Shown here one piece after another: positions 34,796-47,146 of a DNA stretch of 64,000 bases. The position numbers were made by a program, and so were the translations under genes. Position 1 is the first letter of the stretch; each line of letters begins with the position of its first letter. The DNA comes from Limanda limanda (lineage: Eukaryota; Chordata; Actinopteri; Pleuronectiformes; Pleuronectidae): contig NC_083638.1 of NCBI RefSeq assembly GCF_963576545.1, positions 26,856,090 through 26,920,089 of the forward strand, written 5' to 3'. The notes beneath the pieces were generated by a model that saw only the letters and a program-made list of their open reading frames with translations, searched no databases and had not been told where the DNA came from.

Positions 34796-36119
34796 TTATC
34801 AAACATAAAGATAGAATATATCTCCTTCGACACAGTTTTGCTCATATAAGTATATGTCGTGGTTTGTATGTACAGCCAGATATTTATTTGGATCTTTGTA
34901 GATGCCAGTTATTAAAATCCAAACCTGTCCAATGTGGGTTGTTGCATGTGCCAGGACTTCCACGTCATTGTCATCCATTATGAATGAGTCGTTAGTTGCA
35001 TTTGCTCACTTTGCATTCTCTAATTAGATTTGGAAAACAAAGTGGGGAAGTTTGGCTAAAAGCAGCAACACAGACCAAATCGAATAAGAAAATGACAATG
35101 TGACTCAAAGGCCTCTATGGAACAATTAATTAACTCTGCAGAGTCATTGTGATAACCAGAGCTAATACTGAGCAGCGCCGCCAGAACAAACAAACACACA
35201 CACTGCAAATGTTGAGTCATTGCAGTTTAGCTCTGCATATCAACACAACCTCCACCCAGTAAACAACATTTCCTGAACAGTAACATATGAACCTTTGGAG
35301 CAAATGTAAAAGTGTAAAGGTCATTTATAATAATCTTGAGGATTAATAATCTGTATAAAACTCTAGAGGAGATTAACACTGAGGAAACAGTCTCATATTA
35401 AATCAGTGTTCAACACAACTAAACTCAGTTGACATCAGTGACTATTCCCTCACTGGTTATTACCCTTACTACTAATACACAGAATTAAACTTCTGCTTCA
35501 GCCCAAACTCCTCCACTATTTCCAATTAACAGCTCCTGAATGTTTGCACAACATTTTCACAAAACTTCTACAAGCTAAAACAGGGGGTGTTATTAAGAGA
35601 ATTCATCTTTGCTCGCTCCTTTATTCTCCCTCCACTTAGCCTTGTTCATGATGTGAACTCTTGAATCCGCAATAAAACGGGAACCAAAGAAGCAGCAGCT
35701 CTCTGGATCCCAAATACAGAGGTTCTGAATCCCTGTGTTAAAACGGATTATGTGTCCTTTCACTACCTGAGTTTTTGTGTGGCCCTGGTTCCTGAGTCAG
35801 CTCTCTGGTCGATTTCTGACATTTTCTTAGGCAGCGAGTGCAGATCATGATTATCAATGACCGATGCTCTACATGAAGTAGGAAACACATTAACTCAGCT
35901 TCCTCTCTCCTCGGCTCTGCTCTGCTCGAGCACAGAGACCTGAACCAACAGTACACAGCCTATGTCCCCATTTCCTATCGGCATTGAGTCTGTGTGCTGG
36001 ATCACCCAAGCCTCACCTATACAAAGGCCCTTCGGCGTGCGGTGTTATTGTAATGCAGGTGGTCACTCCTCTGTTAATGTCTGCTTGTTGGTGGGAGTTT
36101 GAAGCAGTTTTTGGTAATA
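34796..36119. other. no gene seen
   Basis: AT-rich flank of the DIRS element. No exon or repeat is recognised. Confidence 0.45.
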
Positions 36120-36185
36120 ATAAGAATAATAATAGCACTTTGTATTTATAGAGCGCTTTTCAAAGCTCTCGAATACAATTAACAT
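36120..36185 (+). repeat. short retroposon-tail-like fragment
   Basis: An (AAT)n-rich lead is followed by TTGTATTTATAGAGCGCTTT, a word seen in many fish LINE/SINE 3' ends. Fragment only. Confidence 0.35.
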
Positions 36186-36529
36186 AGTGAAGGATAAAAT
36201 AAGGAAACAGTCAATATACTCTTTAAAACAAAGAAAAAAGATAAGAATGATAAATAAAAGTAAAAAAAGAAAATGGCAGAAACTTCCTCAGAAATCTATC
36301 ATAGATATTGAATTATGCAACCAGGGTGACCACAGGTACTTAGAAACTCTTAAAATAAAGAAATATACATAGTGTGAATGGATGGATATTAAATGTATTC
36401 AGTCACATCATTGCATTAATGATTTACTAGCCAGAGGGATCAAACAGTACTTTAATAAAATGTAATACATTTGGCATTTAATCATGAATTAGGTCTTCAA
36501 ATTGCATGTGATGTTGTATTGAACTGGTT

Positions 36530-37385
36530 CTATAGCCAGCTAACAGCTATAGACTAGCAGCTATGTCAGGCTGTATTTTGGCTGTCTATGATCTGAATGC
36601 TAATTTCGATATGCTAACATGCTTATCCATTAGCTACCATGGGAATGTTTAACAGGTACAATACTTACCTTGTTCAAAATCTGAGACTGTTACCTTAATT
36701 CAGGGGTCGCATCCTTCAGAAGACTTGGTCTACGTGGCCCACAAAGGAGGGGCCCTTCATGGGCCACGTAGACTGCGAAGGCCGAAACGAGTAGGAAGGA
36801 TCCACCCTTTGGGGCCTTTGTTTCTAGGGGAAGAGAGGACACATTTGTCAGCCACATGTAAAGGAGCCTTCGAAGCCTTCTGGTCAATCATTCTTCAAAT
36901 GCAGCCTCCAAAAGATGCAGCCCATGAATTGAGACACAGCTTTAGTTTAGTGTGTTAGCATGCTAACTGACGGCCCCAGGCAGAGACAAGAGATCTAAGA
37001 ATGTCATTTCATTGATAACTCGTTTATATCTGCATATGACAATAAAGCCTGTGAACTTTGAAGTTGATACTTGCTGATTAGCATGCAACCAAAATGAGTC
37101 AACTTTTGGTCACAAACCACAGAAGTTTGAACTGATATAGTGATAGAGCAAAAGGGGAAAAGAGGTTGTGATATTTCAAAGGATTACTTTGACACGCTTG
37201 TGTTCCTAGAGGAAATCAAGAAATCACTAAACTTGGGAGGAATCATCCTCTGGGGAATTTGAAAATCAATAAAAATTAAATGGCAGTCCATCAAATAGTT
37301 GTTGAAATATTTCGCTCTGGACCAAAGTGGAGTGACCAACAGATCAATATTGAGCAATGCCACTGACACGGCAAAAAAAGCAGCT
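36530..37385 (+). repeat. old dispersed repeat, split by two nested insertions
   Basis: Parts of one repeat are seen at 36530-36690 (GCTAACATGCTTATCC, ATGGGAATGTTTAACAGGTA), 36940-36970 (GTGTTAGCATGCTAAC) and 37068-37385 (CAGTCCATCAAATAGTTGTT). The gaps hold a MITE-like block (36697-36935) and a short retroposon-tail-like block (36972-37065, ending ATATGACAATAAAGCC). The family also occurs at 14395-14590. Confidence 0.5.
36697..36935. mobile_element. MITE-like element with imperfect terminal inverted repeats
   Basis: The left end AATTCAGGGGTCGCATCCTT is matched imperfectly by the reverse complement of the right end (AGATGCAGCCCATGAATT). Inside is a perfect 14-bp palindromic pair, GTCTACGTGGCCCA at 36727-36740 and TGGGCCACGTAGAC at 36763-36776. 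There is no transposase. The exact target duplication was not resolved. Confidence 0.5.
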
Positions 37386-40300
37386 CCGTTGTTGCCTCAG
37401 TACTCATCGGACATAATGTTGATGTGGTTCAAACGTGGCTGTGAAGCAATACTGATGATTGAGGTGCTGACGTAAGGAACATTGTCCTACTGTATGTGTT
37501 ATGTTGCAGGTCATTACCATCCATAGTATTGGATGCCTGTTGTGTCATGCTACATTAGGTTATAATGTAATATGCAGATACAAAAACATGCTGATCTTGA
37601 ATTCTGGTGTGATAGGGAGGTGTGCGTGATTGAAAGTGTTGTAAGTGCAGATTAATCACCCTAAAGAATGTATTAATGAAAAGGTTATATTTGGTCTAAG
37701 ACATGGGGTTTAACAATGATCTGTCTTACCGAATTTAGGGGGTTTTTGAGCAAATCATTTTCATTAGATCACAATTCTTTGGAATCCTTAGTGGTGATGT
37801 GAGGAGGAAATGTGAATAAGAAGTGTGGTGGAAATGCAATATAAAAGCACTTAAGCACAAAGGTCATAGCATGTTTTCTCATATATCCTGAGGAGTGTGA
37901 GGCACATATTGCTAGTTGAGTCTCTGTTTGGAACAGAGTGTGAAATTATGTTTCGAGATCATGCATTCTGATATGAAACTCCTTTAATATCTTACAAAGG
38001 TATGATGTCATTTAAAAATGTATATATTTATATATATATATATATATATAGGCTTGATTGTGTGGCTTTTCATTTATCGTCTTTATTTAAATGTGACTTT
38101 CAACTACAGAAAAGCGATTGAATAAATCACAGTGGGCTAAGATTCACCTACCTCTATGCATTCATTTAGTGCTGCTGAACATTTCAGTCTAAATTATCTC
38201 TGTAAAAAACATTTGCCTTTGAGTGGCCACCGTGGATCTGACTTAATGGATGCAAACCTGTTGACGTTGATGTCATGAAGCAAGTCATCTGTAAAGGCGA
38301 TGAGGGCGTCAATTCACCCTGCGGCAGAGTGTCCCTATTCAATCTTAGTGGACAGAGCATAACTATTTTCGTTTGTCAGTAACGACAGCTTTGAAGGGCG
38401 TCTACATCAACTGCAGACTTAATCAGCTGGATGTTTCTGCTTTTAGACATAAACAGAGAAATGTATAGTCCCCACTCTGAACATTATTAGTTTAAAACAT
38501 GTCTCGACATGAATGTGTTTGGATGAAAACTTATTCACATCTAAAAGTCTGCTCAGATGGGGTTAGGCCAATAGAAAGAAATGTTCATAAAAACGATGTT
38601 GAATTTGTTTTATATTATTTTCAGATATAAAGCTCTACACTTTTTAAATACGTATGTATTCAGAATAAGCTGAAGTTACTGACCTATTTCACTTTCTGAA
38701 ATGTTTTCACTGTAAGCTGCAGGGATCAAACTGCTGTAATGAAAGTGAAGATGCAATGGAAACTAAATAGCAAATACATGGTGTATGTATCTGAAGCCTG
38801 TGACTAAAACATCCACAGAAGCTTTAACCACCCTGAACATTTTAATTGCAGGAAATGAAAACATCTGTGTGGAGCGATAAGGAGACATAACATTCTTCAA
38901 ATAAATACTAAATGTTATGTTTCCAATGTATCTTCATTTTGGTTGAATGGGTTTCAAATGATTCCTCGTTGAAACCAGACCAAATAATTAATACTTACTG
39001 CTGTTTATCTAGATGCACTCAACTGCTAAAATGTATATAATGGCAGTAAATGCAAACATATTAATGTGACAATTTGCAGATTTTCTGGAAATTCTGTAAA
39101 ATTTTGCACAAACTTTAGATAAAAACCCTTGTTATAGATACTTAAATCCAACTAAACATTTATCTGGAATTCAATCCATTACATAAACCAGATTCAGAAC
39201 TATCATATGACATGGCCCAATACAATTCTGACTCCTATCCAGGTGTTAGAATGTATTATTTATTTGTTATTAATGTATAGAAAACAACTAAACACAGAAA
39301 CTAATACCGTACTGTCCTGCATTAATACAGTATGAAACACAAACATTGTATAAGGTATATTCTGTTACTGTAACACAGTATAACATAGATTCAGAAGTTG
39401 ATGCTGAGATTCATGAACAATAACAAACCAGCACAGCTGCAGAGGGTAAAGATACACAAACTCACACAGGTGAACTAAAGCAAAAACTCTGTCTGATCTC
39501 AGTTTGGAGTGAACTGAATGTTTCTCCACTCTCAGGCGCAGTTTGAGCAGATGGCTCCTAACCATATGCTCTGGGAGGGAAGAAGGTTGCCAACAGTCTC
39601 AGGCACGTCACTTTGTACAGGTCTAGTTTCACCTGAACTTATTTTTACTGGGTATTTAAGAGGTTACTTGCATGCCTGATACCGGCAGGACTAAACATAC
39701 AGGTGTACTTAATCCAGTTCTAATACGTTAGCTGTAGTTCTTATCCAGGGAGCCCACAGGAAGGACTATGAGATTCTTGTTTTTAGAAATAAAATGTTTT
39801 CCATTCAGACAGTAAAACACTAAATACCCTCATTACCCCTGAAGGACAAACAGTACATTTGCTACAGAATATTATGATTGAAGTCAATCTGAACTTCTCA
39901 CCGAGCACAAATCTCACGTGATATGAAAGTTTGTGTATGGACCTTTGAAAAGTGAGAAAATATAATGTCATTTTCTGAAATTCTCCACCGTCCCATCTGT
40001 GAAACAGTCTCTGTTCATCCTCTTACATTTGACATTCTCTATTTTAAGCTCTTTGTGTCATGTCTCTTTCATTTCAAATTAGGCTTTGATGAATATTGTA
40101 TGAAAAAGAACCTGCTTGCAAAGAGACTGACCTTCATAGCTGCTTTGTGGCTGTGTTTGAAGTATTGTCAAGTCCTATAGGCTTACACAGGCACTTAGAC
40201 TAACAGAAGTAGAAAGAAAAGGCCTGCAAAATATTTAACTAACATGGCCTTGATTTGAAAAAAGCTAGCCGCAAGGCTCAACAGGCAAGAGCTTAATCAC

Positions 40301-43071
40301 AAGGATGGTGGTATTTGAAACGGCACTTTAAATGCCCTTTCGCCTTGTTCGGTATTGGTGAGCTGTCCAAGTCTGCCCATTCAACTGCAAAGCTGTGATA
40401 AAGGTTAATCTGTCCATGTCAGATATCACAGTGTAATGGCTATCTTTGGACGGAAATAACAAACGCAGGGAAATGCAGGGAAACCCAGCTAACCCAACAG
40501 ACACACACAGACACACACAAACACAGGTGCTTCTGAGGACACTCATTGACATATTGTTCCAGCATTTGGATCCCAACAAAGACATTGGACCCCATAAGTA
40601 TAGGCCTGGTGGTCAGACCCAATTGACAGAAACAAATTGCAGGCTATCTTTTTTGTTGGTGTTTGCTACCTTTGATTACATGCTACTTTCTAAAGGCTCT
40701 TTTTTTGATAAATATGACTTGACTTAAATTTTCCCTTTTACAGTCTGATGGTCTACTGCACTGCCAGCCATCTAAAGAGGTTTGATTAAATAACTACTGA
40801 CTTTTTAATCAAAGACACTGAGGCTTAGGGTTGCACCTTAACACACATGCTTGAAACATCTGGGTGACCAGCTGCTCCTTTTGCTAATCCGATTGGCTGC
40901 TTAATGTTCTCTGAGAACATCTGGCAGTTTCTCAGCTCTTTGATTCATCTTTCCTGGCAGAACCATGCCATTTGGCCTTCACAGTAGTCACTAAGTATTT
41001 TTTTTTTAAACACCCTTTGAAAAATGTCAACACCTGGGACTAGAATCCATTTACAGAAAAGAAATGACATGAAAAAAAGTTCCTAGTAATCAAATCTGTG
41101 GTATAGGAGTGTTTTCCTGCAGGGTATTTGAGCTTAACTCACATCCTTAGGGGACACTGATCGCGAGCTCATTTGCTCTTTTACACGTGCCACTGACAGT
41201 TCATACTTGGGTTATTTGTACCAGTGGCCTGTTAATATCTGCTGCTATAATGCAGGGCAGAAAGGCTGCAGGCTCCACTGACTTCACACTACATCGCTCA
41301 CTCCCCTTCAGAGTAGAAAAATGACACAGCCTAGATTGCAGAAGGTGACCACGATGATTGCCTCTGTAGATCTAAATCAAACCTCTGCACATGATAACCT
41401 TTCAAAAGGATGTAAGCAACATGTTGGGATTTTCTGGAGGAATAAATGATACTTCTTGGTAATGTTGTGCCACCATTAGTAAGGCTATTATAACCAAGCA
41501 GGCAGGGGATAACTTAATTACAGGGCCATGTCCTTATCAATGTTGATCACAATTTCAAGACTGATGACGACTGTGTATCCATTAATACTTTGCAAAATCC
41601 AATAAAGTATTCTTTTTTCAAGAATCATTCAAAAACATTTCACAATTTCAAGGGTACCATTGAAGGCTCTGGAGCCACAAACTAAACAATAAATATGCTA
41701 AATATCAAGACAGACATCCATATGCAGAGGATTTTGTTAGACAGGTCTATCGGGGAGCCTGCGCAGTGTTTGGCTCACTTCCTGTTCAGAACCTGGGTTG
41801 CAGAGCGTCTGTCGGGGCAGCTGTCCAAACTACAGCCCAATCAGGCCCTGTGCCATCTTCCTGCAAATTCGGCCTCAAGCTGTCAAGCTCAAGATATTTC
41901 TGGCAGACTTGTGGGTGGCGGAAACGGCCACCTTTTAACATGGAAACACACGTGGTAAATTTAGATGGAGTGATGCGTAGAACAGCTCTATACTGCTCAG
42001 TGTCTGGCAGAGTAGACACTTAACATAATGAAACTGGCATTCAAGATACATATCTCAACAGCTGCACTGCTCTGCCTGTAGATATCACAAGCTCTCAACC
42101 TCCCTTGTGTGTCTTCCTACCTCTCAGAGTGCTGAATGCCTGGCCTAAATACATACCGGAAGAATCTGCCATAAACTGTGAACCATGCTCTCTAAAAATG
42201 TCTCTTTTCTTGGATGTGCTGCAAATGAGGTGCTGGCTTCACCTAGACCCTGTGGCTCAGTCTCTGCACTCCCTGTCAGCTGACTCTGTCAGCTGCAATC
42301 ATTTTACCCACTTGAGTGCAGGTTCTTATGAACTCAACCTTGGCTAATCCACACAGCAAGGCTTCTGATAGCTTCCTTGTGGAGATAATATTATTGGATA
42401 CCATGTGATAAATCTTGATCGTTAGTAATCTGCTTTGAAGAGATTTGGACGAGCGGGGGGAGGTGCGGAGTGTTAATCAATAGTGTGAGTGGCCTGATCA
42501 CCCCTAGGGGGCTGTGCAATTGCTGTACAGAGTTACTTTTCAATTCAATAAGCCACACAGCCTTTGCTCCTCCCTGCAGAGCCACCATCTCTCTTTTCTT
42601 TCTCCCTGCATATACAACAAGAATCTATTTTAAAAGGCACAACTCCCAATTTACACAAACAGCTGCCTCCTCCAGACGGTCACGTACCAGTACAGAAAAA
42701 GGGAACAGCGTGATAGGGTGTTTGTACCAATAGAGCATGTACCAACACTTTCAGAGCCGCCTCTTGTTCAAATGGAGATTTCCAGCAGGATAAAGATGTT
42801 TCAGAAAAAGTGACAGACTTCTCCTCACTCCCCACATCTAAACCCAACAGAGCTCCTCTGGGATCAGGTGGAACAGGATGTTCACAGCATAAATGTGCTG
42901 CCAAAAACCCCCACAGCAACTGTGTCATTTGACTGAGCCAATATGGACAACGATCCCTGTGGGACAGGTTGCTGAATTCAGGTCTCCCAAAATGTCCCGT
43001 ACATACACTGTATGCTCAGTGTATGTAGGATCTCAATACATTGGCTGCACTTTGCAGTGGGTCACGTTTTG
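37386..43071. other. no gene seen over 5.7 kb; TA and CA simple repeats
   Basis: No convincing exon or RNA gene. Simple repeats: (TA)n at 38020-38051 and an imperfect CA tract at 40499-40525. Parts such as 40850-40985 have a dense non-repetitive look that may reflect conserved noncoding DNA. Confidence 0.4.
38020..38051 (+). repeat. (TA)n microsatellite
   Basis: Nearly perfect TA tract with one interruption (TTTATA). Confidence 0.95.
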
Positions 43072-43178
43072 CACGGTACCAGTGTTAATTTTGGCAGCTA
43101 TTTTTGATTTAGTCTTAGTCTTTTGACGAAAATGCATATTAGTTTAAGTCTAGTTTTAGTCATTTTTATCCTTCTTAG

Positions 43179-43269
43179 TTTTAGTCTAGTTTTAGTCGAC
43201 GAAAACAAATTACATTTTAGTCTAGTTTTAGTCGACGAAAACAAATTACATTTTAGTCTAGTTTTAGTC
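43179..43269 (+). repeat. 36-bp minisatellite, about 2.5 copies
   Basis: Units begin TTTTAGTCTAGTTTTAGTCG at 43179, 43215 and 43251 (partial). The first two are identical. They lie inside the hAT element. Confidence 0.95.
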
Positions 43270-43407
43270 ACATTTAATAGCCACATTAAACTCCTTATCT
43301 TCCCTTCTCAGGTCCAGGGACCCCCTGTGTTGTGTCTACAACTGCGTACTAGTCTAGCTTGCAGTACTTAGGTTGTCCATTAGATGTCCCTCCTATAGGT
43401 CTATAGC

Positions 43408-43500
43408 AGGGGTCGGCAACCTTTACTATCAAAAGAGCCATTTTGCCCCTTCTTCCCCCAAATAAAATTTGTCTGGAGCCTCAAAACATATTTGATAACA
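43408..43500 (+). repeat. second hAT-type end nested in the 43.08-44.30 kb element
   Basis: CAGGGGTCGGCAACCTTTAC followed by AAAGAGCCATTTTGCCCC has the CAGGG start of many hAT ends and is a word I associate with another teleost hAT family. The partner end was not found. Confidence 0.4.
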
Positions 43501-44311
43501 AAGCTGATAAAATTTTATATAAAGTTATACTATACTAATCTGTAGATTATTGCATTTATGAAATTATAGAACAACAATAAAGAAAACTGTTGACATTTTA
43601 TTTATTTTTACCTGTTACAACAAAGGGAAACACCAAATGCTTATGAAGAGGAGAAGAAAATACACAGGCAAGTGTAGGCCTACTTTGAAATAAATTAAAC
43701 GCAGAACTATGTAGGGTTATTATTTGAGTCATCCCCATATTTGTGGGAAATGTATGAAATAAGAAGTACCCTATTTTGAAATAAATAAAAACATATAGCT
43801 GCAGCCTATATATTTAGTTGGCGAAATGTGAAAACAAAAAGGGAAAGCAGATCAGACTGGAGGCGGACACAGAAACTGCAGCTCGGTAGAAACCAGCTGC
43901 AGCTTCTGCTCTGATCCAGAAGCTGCGGCGCTGATCTCAGCACAGCTGAGACCAGAGAAACTCTGTGTTTTCACTATTTCCATAGTTAAGAAGCAGCCGG
44001 TGAGTCAGTGACCGGCCTGCTTCACATGAACGAGCTCTGATCTCACTGTCTCTCTGAGCGAATGCGCGGGGGCGCTCCGGGTACTTCATGACGGCCTGAT
44101 ACGATTATGTTTTTAAAAATTGTTGTGACTTAGTCAACCGCCATTATTTTCGTTTTGTCTCGTCTCGTTAACGAAAATTTAAATAGATTTCGTCATAGTT
44201 TTTATTTTCAAAGATCCATTTCGTTACGTCTTCGTCTCGTCTTAGTCATGGGAAAAGGGGCGTTAACGAATATTTTTCGTTATTGTCAACGAAATTAACA
44301 CTGCACGGTAC

Positions 44312-46654
44312 ATAACCAACTCAGACAAGCTAAGCAGAAACAAAGCGAGACAGAAACAAGAGATGAAAGCAGAAAAGAGGAGAGGAAAACAAAAAACCAA
44401 GGCAGTGTCTCAGCTTGTTTTCCTCCTGCTAGTGATCAGCACTCTGTGCATCATTTGTTTTTACCTAATTAAATACCGTGCACAGGGATGGTGAGGTGTC
44501 ATTGTAAGGGGCTGCATTGATCTGTCACCGATGCTAAGAGCACGGACTAGATCTGATTGGCTGTGACACTTCCCTTGGTGGATAACCTTCAAGACAGCGA
44601 GGGCGGGACAGCTTTGACTCTGCATTGTTCCCCAGTCAGGTTTTTCACTTTTGCCTCAAGCGTCAGTACTTCTCAACAAAGCATCTCATTTTTTATGGAT
44701 ACTCAACATTACTGTTGTCTCATTACACCTGATCAACAAAGTGTCTTCATTCATCATTTGCGAGGTGAAAAACATCTGTTTCACACAGTCAGTGTTAAAG
44801 TATAGCTCTGTGCACATTTTTTAAATAGAAAGTGCAGTGTAGTGTACCGTTAAAAGTAAACATGATTAAGGCATTATAATATATGCTAAGCAACCAACTA
44901 ATATAATACAAATTGGCTATGTTATACAGCAACAAAGTTGTTTACATGCCTTCAACACAAATTGTCACCTGGTATGGGTAAAGACTTTGAGCATAGGAGA
45001 TGGAGATTAACTCTCAAGACTGTAAGGAAGATATTATACTGCCCTCAGTTGGGAGGGGGGGGGGAGCTCATGAAACAGTCACTACCTATATGATTGTATA
45101 GAACACAGCACTAGGGAATAGGAAGAAAATGATGGAATATAGGGAAAGGCCCGAAAGATGACTTTTTATTTCTGGCACAGCCCCTTCCATTCATCTTAAA
45201 GCTGTAGATACCGTCAGAGAGCTATTTTAAACTGTGGGTCATGTTCAATCTTTCATCTCTTTGTAAAAAAAATCTATCAGTGAAAAAGTCAGCCGAAGCC
45301 ACCTCCTGTGACATCTCAAACTGGGGCTGAACGGCTGCTGTATCTCACCGGGATCACAGGTGATCTGTCATAGCAGGCAGGTGTTTTGTATGCTGCTCCG
45401 TGTCCCTTCAGAACAGCATCTACACACACACACACACTCATACTCTCTTGAATCTCTTTGTGCTCCATGCCCTCCAATACTGCTGTTTATCTACACATCC
45501 TTCTCAACATGGAGGCAACAGAGTCACACCTGAGTACAAGCGCTCTGTAAGTAGCAGAGTTAAAGCCTGTCAGCAGGCCAGCTTTGCAGTAAAGCTACGT
45601 GAATGCTCAGGGAATCAGGATAGTAGCGCTTGGATGGGCACAGTTACAATTAGTTGCGGCGGAGGACAGCGAGGAACATCTCTGTCTCTACTCCTTCTCA
45701 TTGGGACTGAATAAAAATGCACAACTCATCAAGGGTCACTGAGCAGAAAGAGTAAACTGGGCTAAGGCACCAAACTGCTTGCATCTGTATAATTTGAGAT
45801 CTCATAGGCCTGGAGGCACGACCTGTCCTGTCCCTCTGACATACTCCACTGGTCTCTCAAGCAGATCTGAATGTACACACTAGTGTGTCTGAGCTGATAC
45901 AGGAAGGGTCCCTCCAATCTCCCTGCTGATGGACTGGAACAATTCCTGTAGAGTGCACCAACTCTGAATCTCTGTATCGGGACAGGCCTCAGATAAGCAC
46001 CGCGGCAACCAGCGCATTCCTGGTGTGGTGCAGTCTGGCAGTGGTACTTCCGCCGGGTCGACACAGATGGAGCTACGGATGACTAAGCCTGACTCACATA
46101 GCCATGTTGGTTCAGCATGTGGTTACCATGCAAACATCAAAGCCTTTTACCTTAATGGCAGGCAGGTGAGGTGATGGCAGTATAAGTCAGATACCTCAGT
46201 CAGGTCACAGTCAGGTATCATTTTGCTTTGAGTGTCAACTAAAGGGGGGAAATATATACTGTATATATATACACATAAACTGGACTGATGACAGAAGCAA
46301 TGAGATTTCTCTGGACAGAATGCTCGCTAACTGACGCTGTATGATATTCACATTTTTTCCATGTAAAAAGGGCAATTCTATGAGGTCTTAATAAGTGGTT
46401 GTGGACCTGTGTTGTGTTCTGCAGCCTTATGTGATTCAGTTGAATAACAGAGTTAAGCCAGAGGCTGTGTTATTACATACAAGTCAAGTGATTTTTAATC
46501 AGAAATCTTACACATCACCGTGCAGTAAATTTAGCTTTGTGAAACTTTTTTGTGAAAATGGTAAAGTAAAATGCTTACGTAAAAGCTTATCTCGAGCTTG
46601 TTACTACAAGATTGACATATTTTAGGTTTAAAAACAAATATCCAAACGGTGAAA
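44312..46654. other. no gene seen
   Basis: No recognised exon. A G-run at about 45051-45065 and a short CA tract at 45421-45436 are the only simple features. Confidence 0.4.
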
Positions 46655-47146
46655 GGAATCAAATGACTCCGGACATGCAAATATGGATTTTGCATTCATC
46701 CTGAAACAATATTTCAAGTGTCATTGTAGTAGCTGAATCCAACACAACTGAAGATATTAGGGACTTATCTTCAGATGTAAAAAAAACAACTGAAAAACAC
46801 TCAAAATGCCTCCATACTGCTCCTGTAGTGTCATCCGAGTGTCCGTTAACCCCGACATTCATATTCGACATTTTAATCCTAGATGTCTTCCGACAAGGTG
46901 CCGTCATGGACTTCATCGGAAGATAACAGAGGACATTTAGGCTTTAAAACGCCGTTTCGAGTCGAAGAAGAATCTCTGGGCTTACGGACACTTGGATGAC
47001 ACCACAGGAGCAGTATGGAGGCATGTTATGTGAACGGTAATGAGAAGGGTTCTATGGACTTAAACACTTCTTCTACCACCTTCCATCAGCATAGTGGTGA
47101 GTAGATAATGAGTTAATTATCATTTTGGGTGAACAATTCCTTTAAG
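46655..47146. mobile_element. foldback (palindromic) repeat with a TTAA end
   Basis: The arms 46808-46846 and 46984-47022 are inverted copies with 37 of 39 positions matching (GCCTCCATACTGCTCCTG and its complement). Weaker pairing extends inward for about 20 bp more. The right side ends TTTTGGGTGAACAATTCCTT followed by TTAA at 47142-47145, like the ends of TTAA-targeting teleost transposons. The left terminus is degraded. It would fold into a long hairpin as single strand or RNA. Confidence 0.6.

Larger units (their letters stand above)
43080..44303. mobile_element. hAT-type non-autonomous DNA transposon
   Basis: The element begins CAGTGTTAATTTTGG and ends CGAAATTAACACTG, giving terminal inverted repeats of about 14 bp with one mismatch. 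It is flanked by a perfect 8-bp duplication CACGGTAC (43072-43079 and 44304-44311). An 8-bp duplication with CAGTG ends is diagnostic of the hAT superfamily. The 1224-bp body has no transposase frame. It carries a 36-bp minisatellite near the left end and, from about 43408, sequence starting CAGGGGTCGGCAACC that looks like the end of a different hAT family, suggesting nesting or a chimera. Confidence 0.85.
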
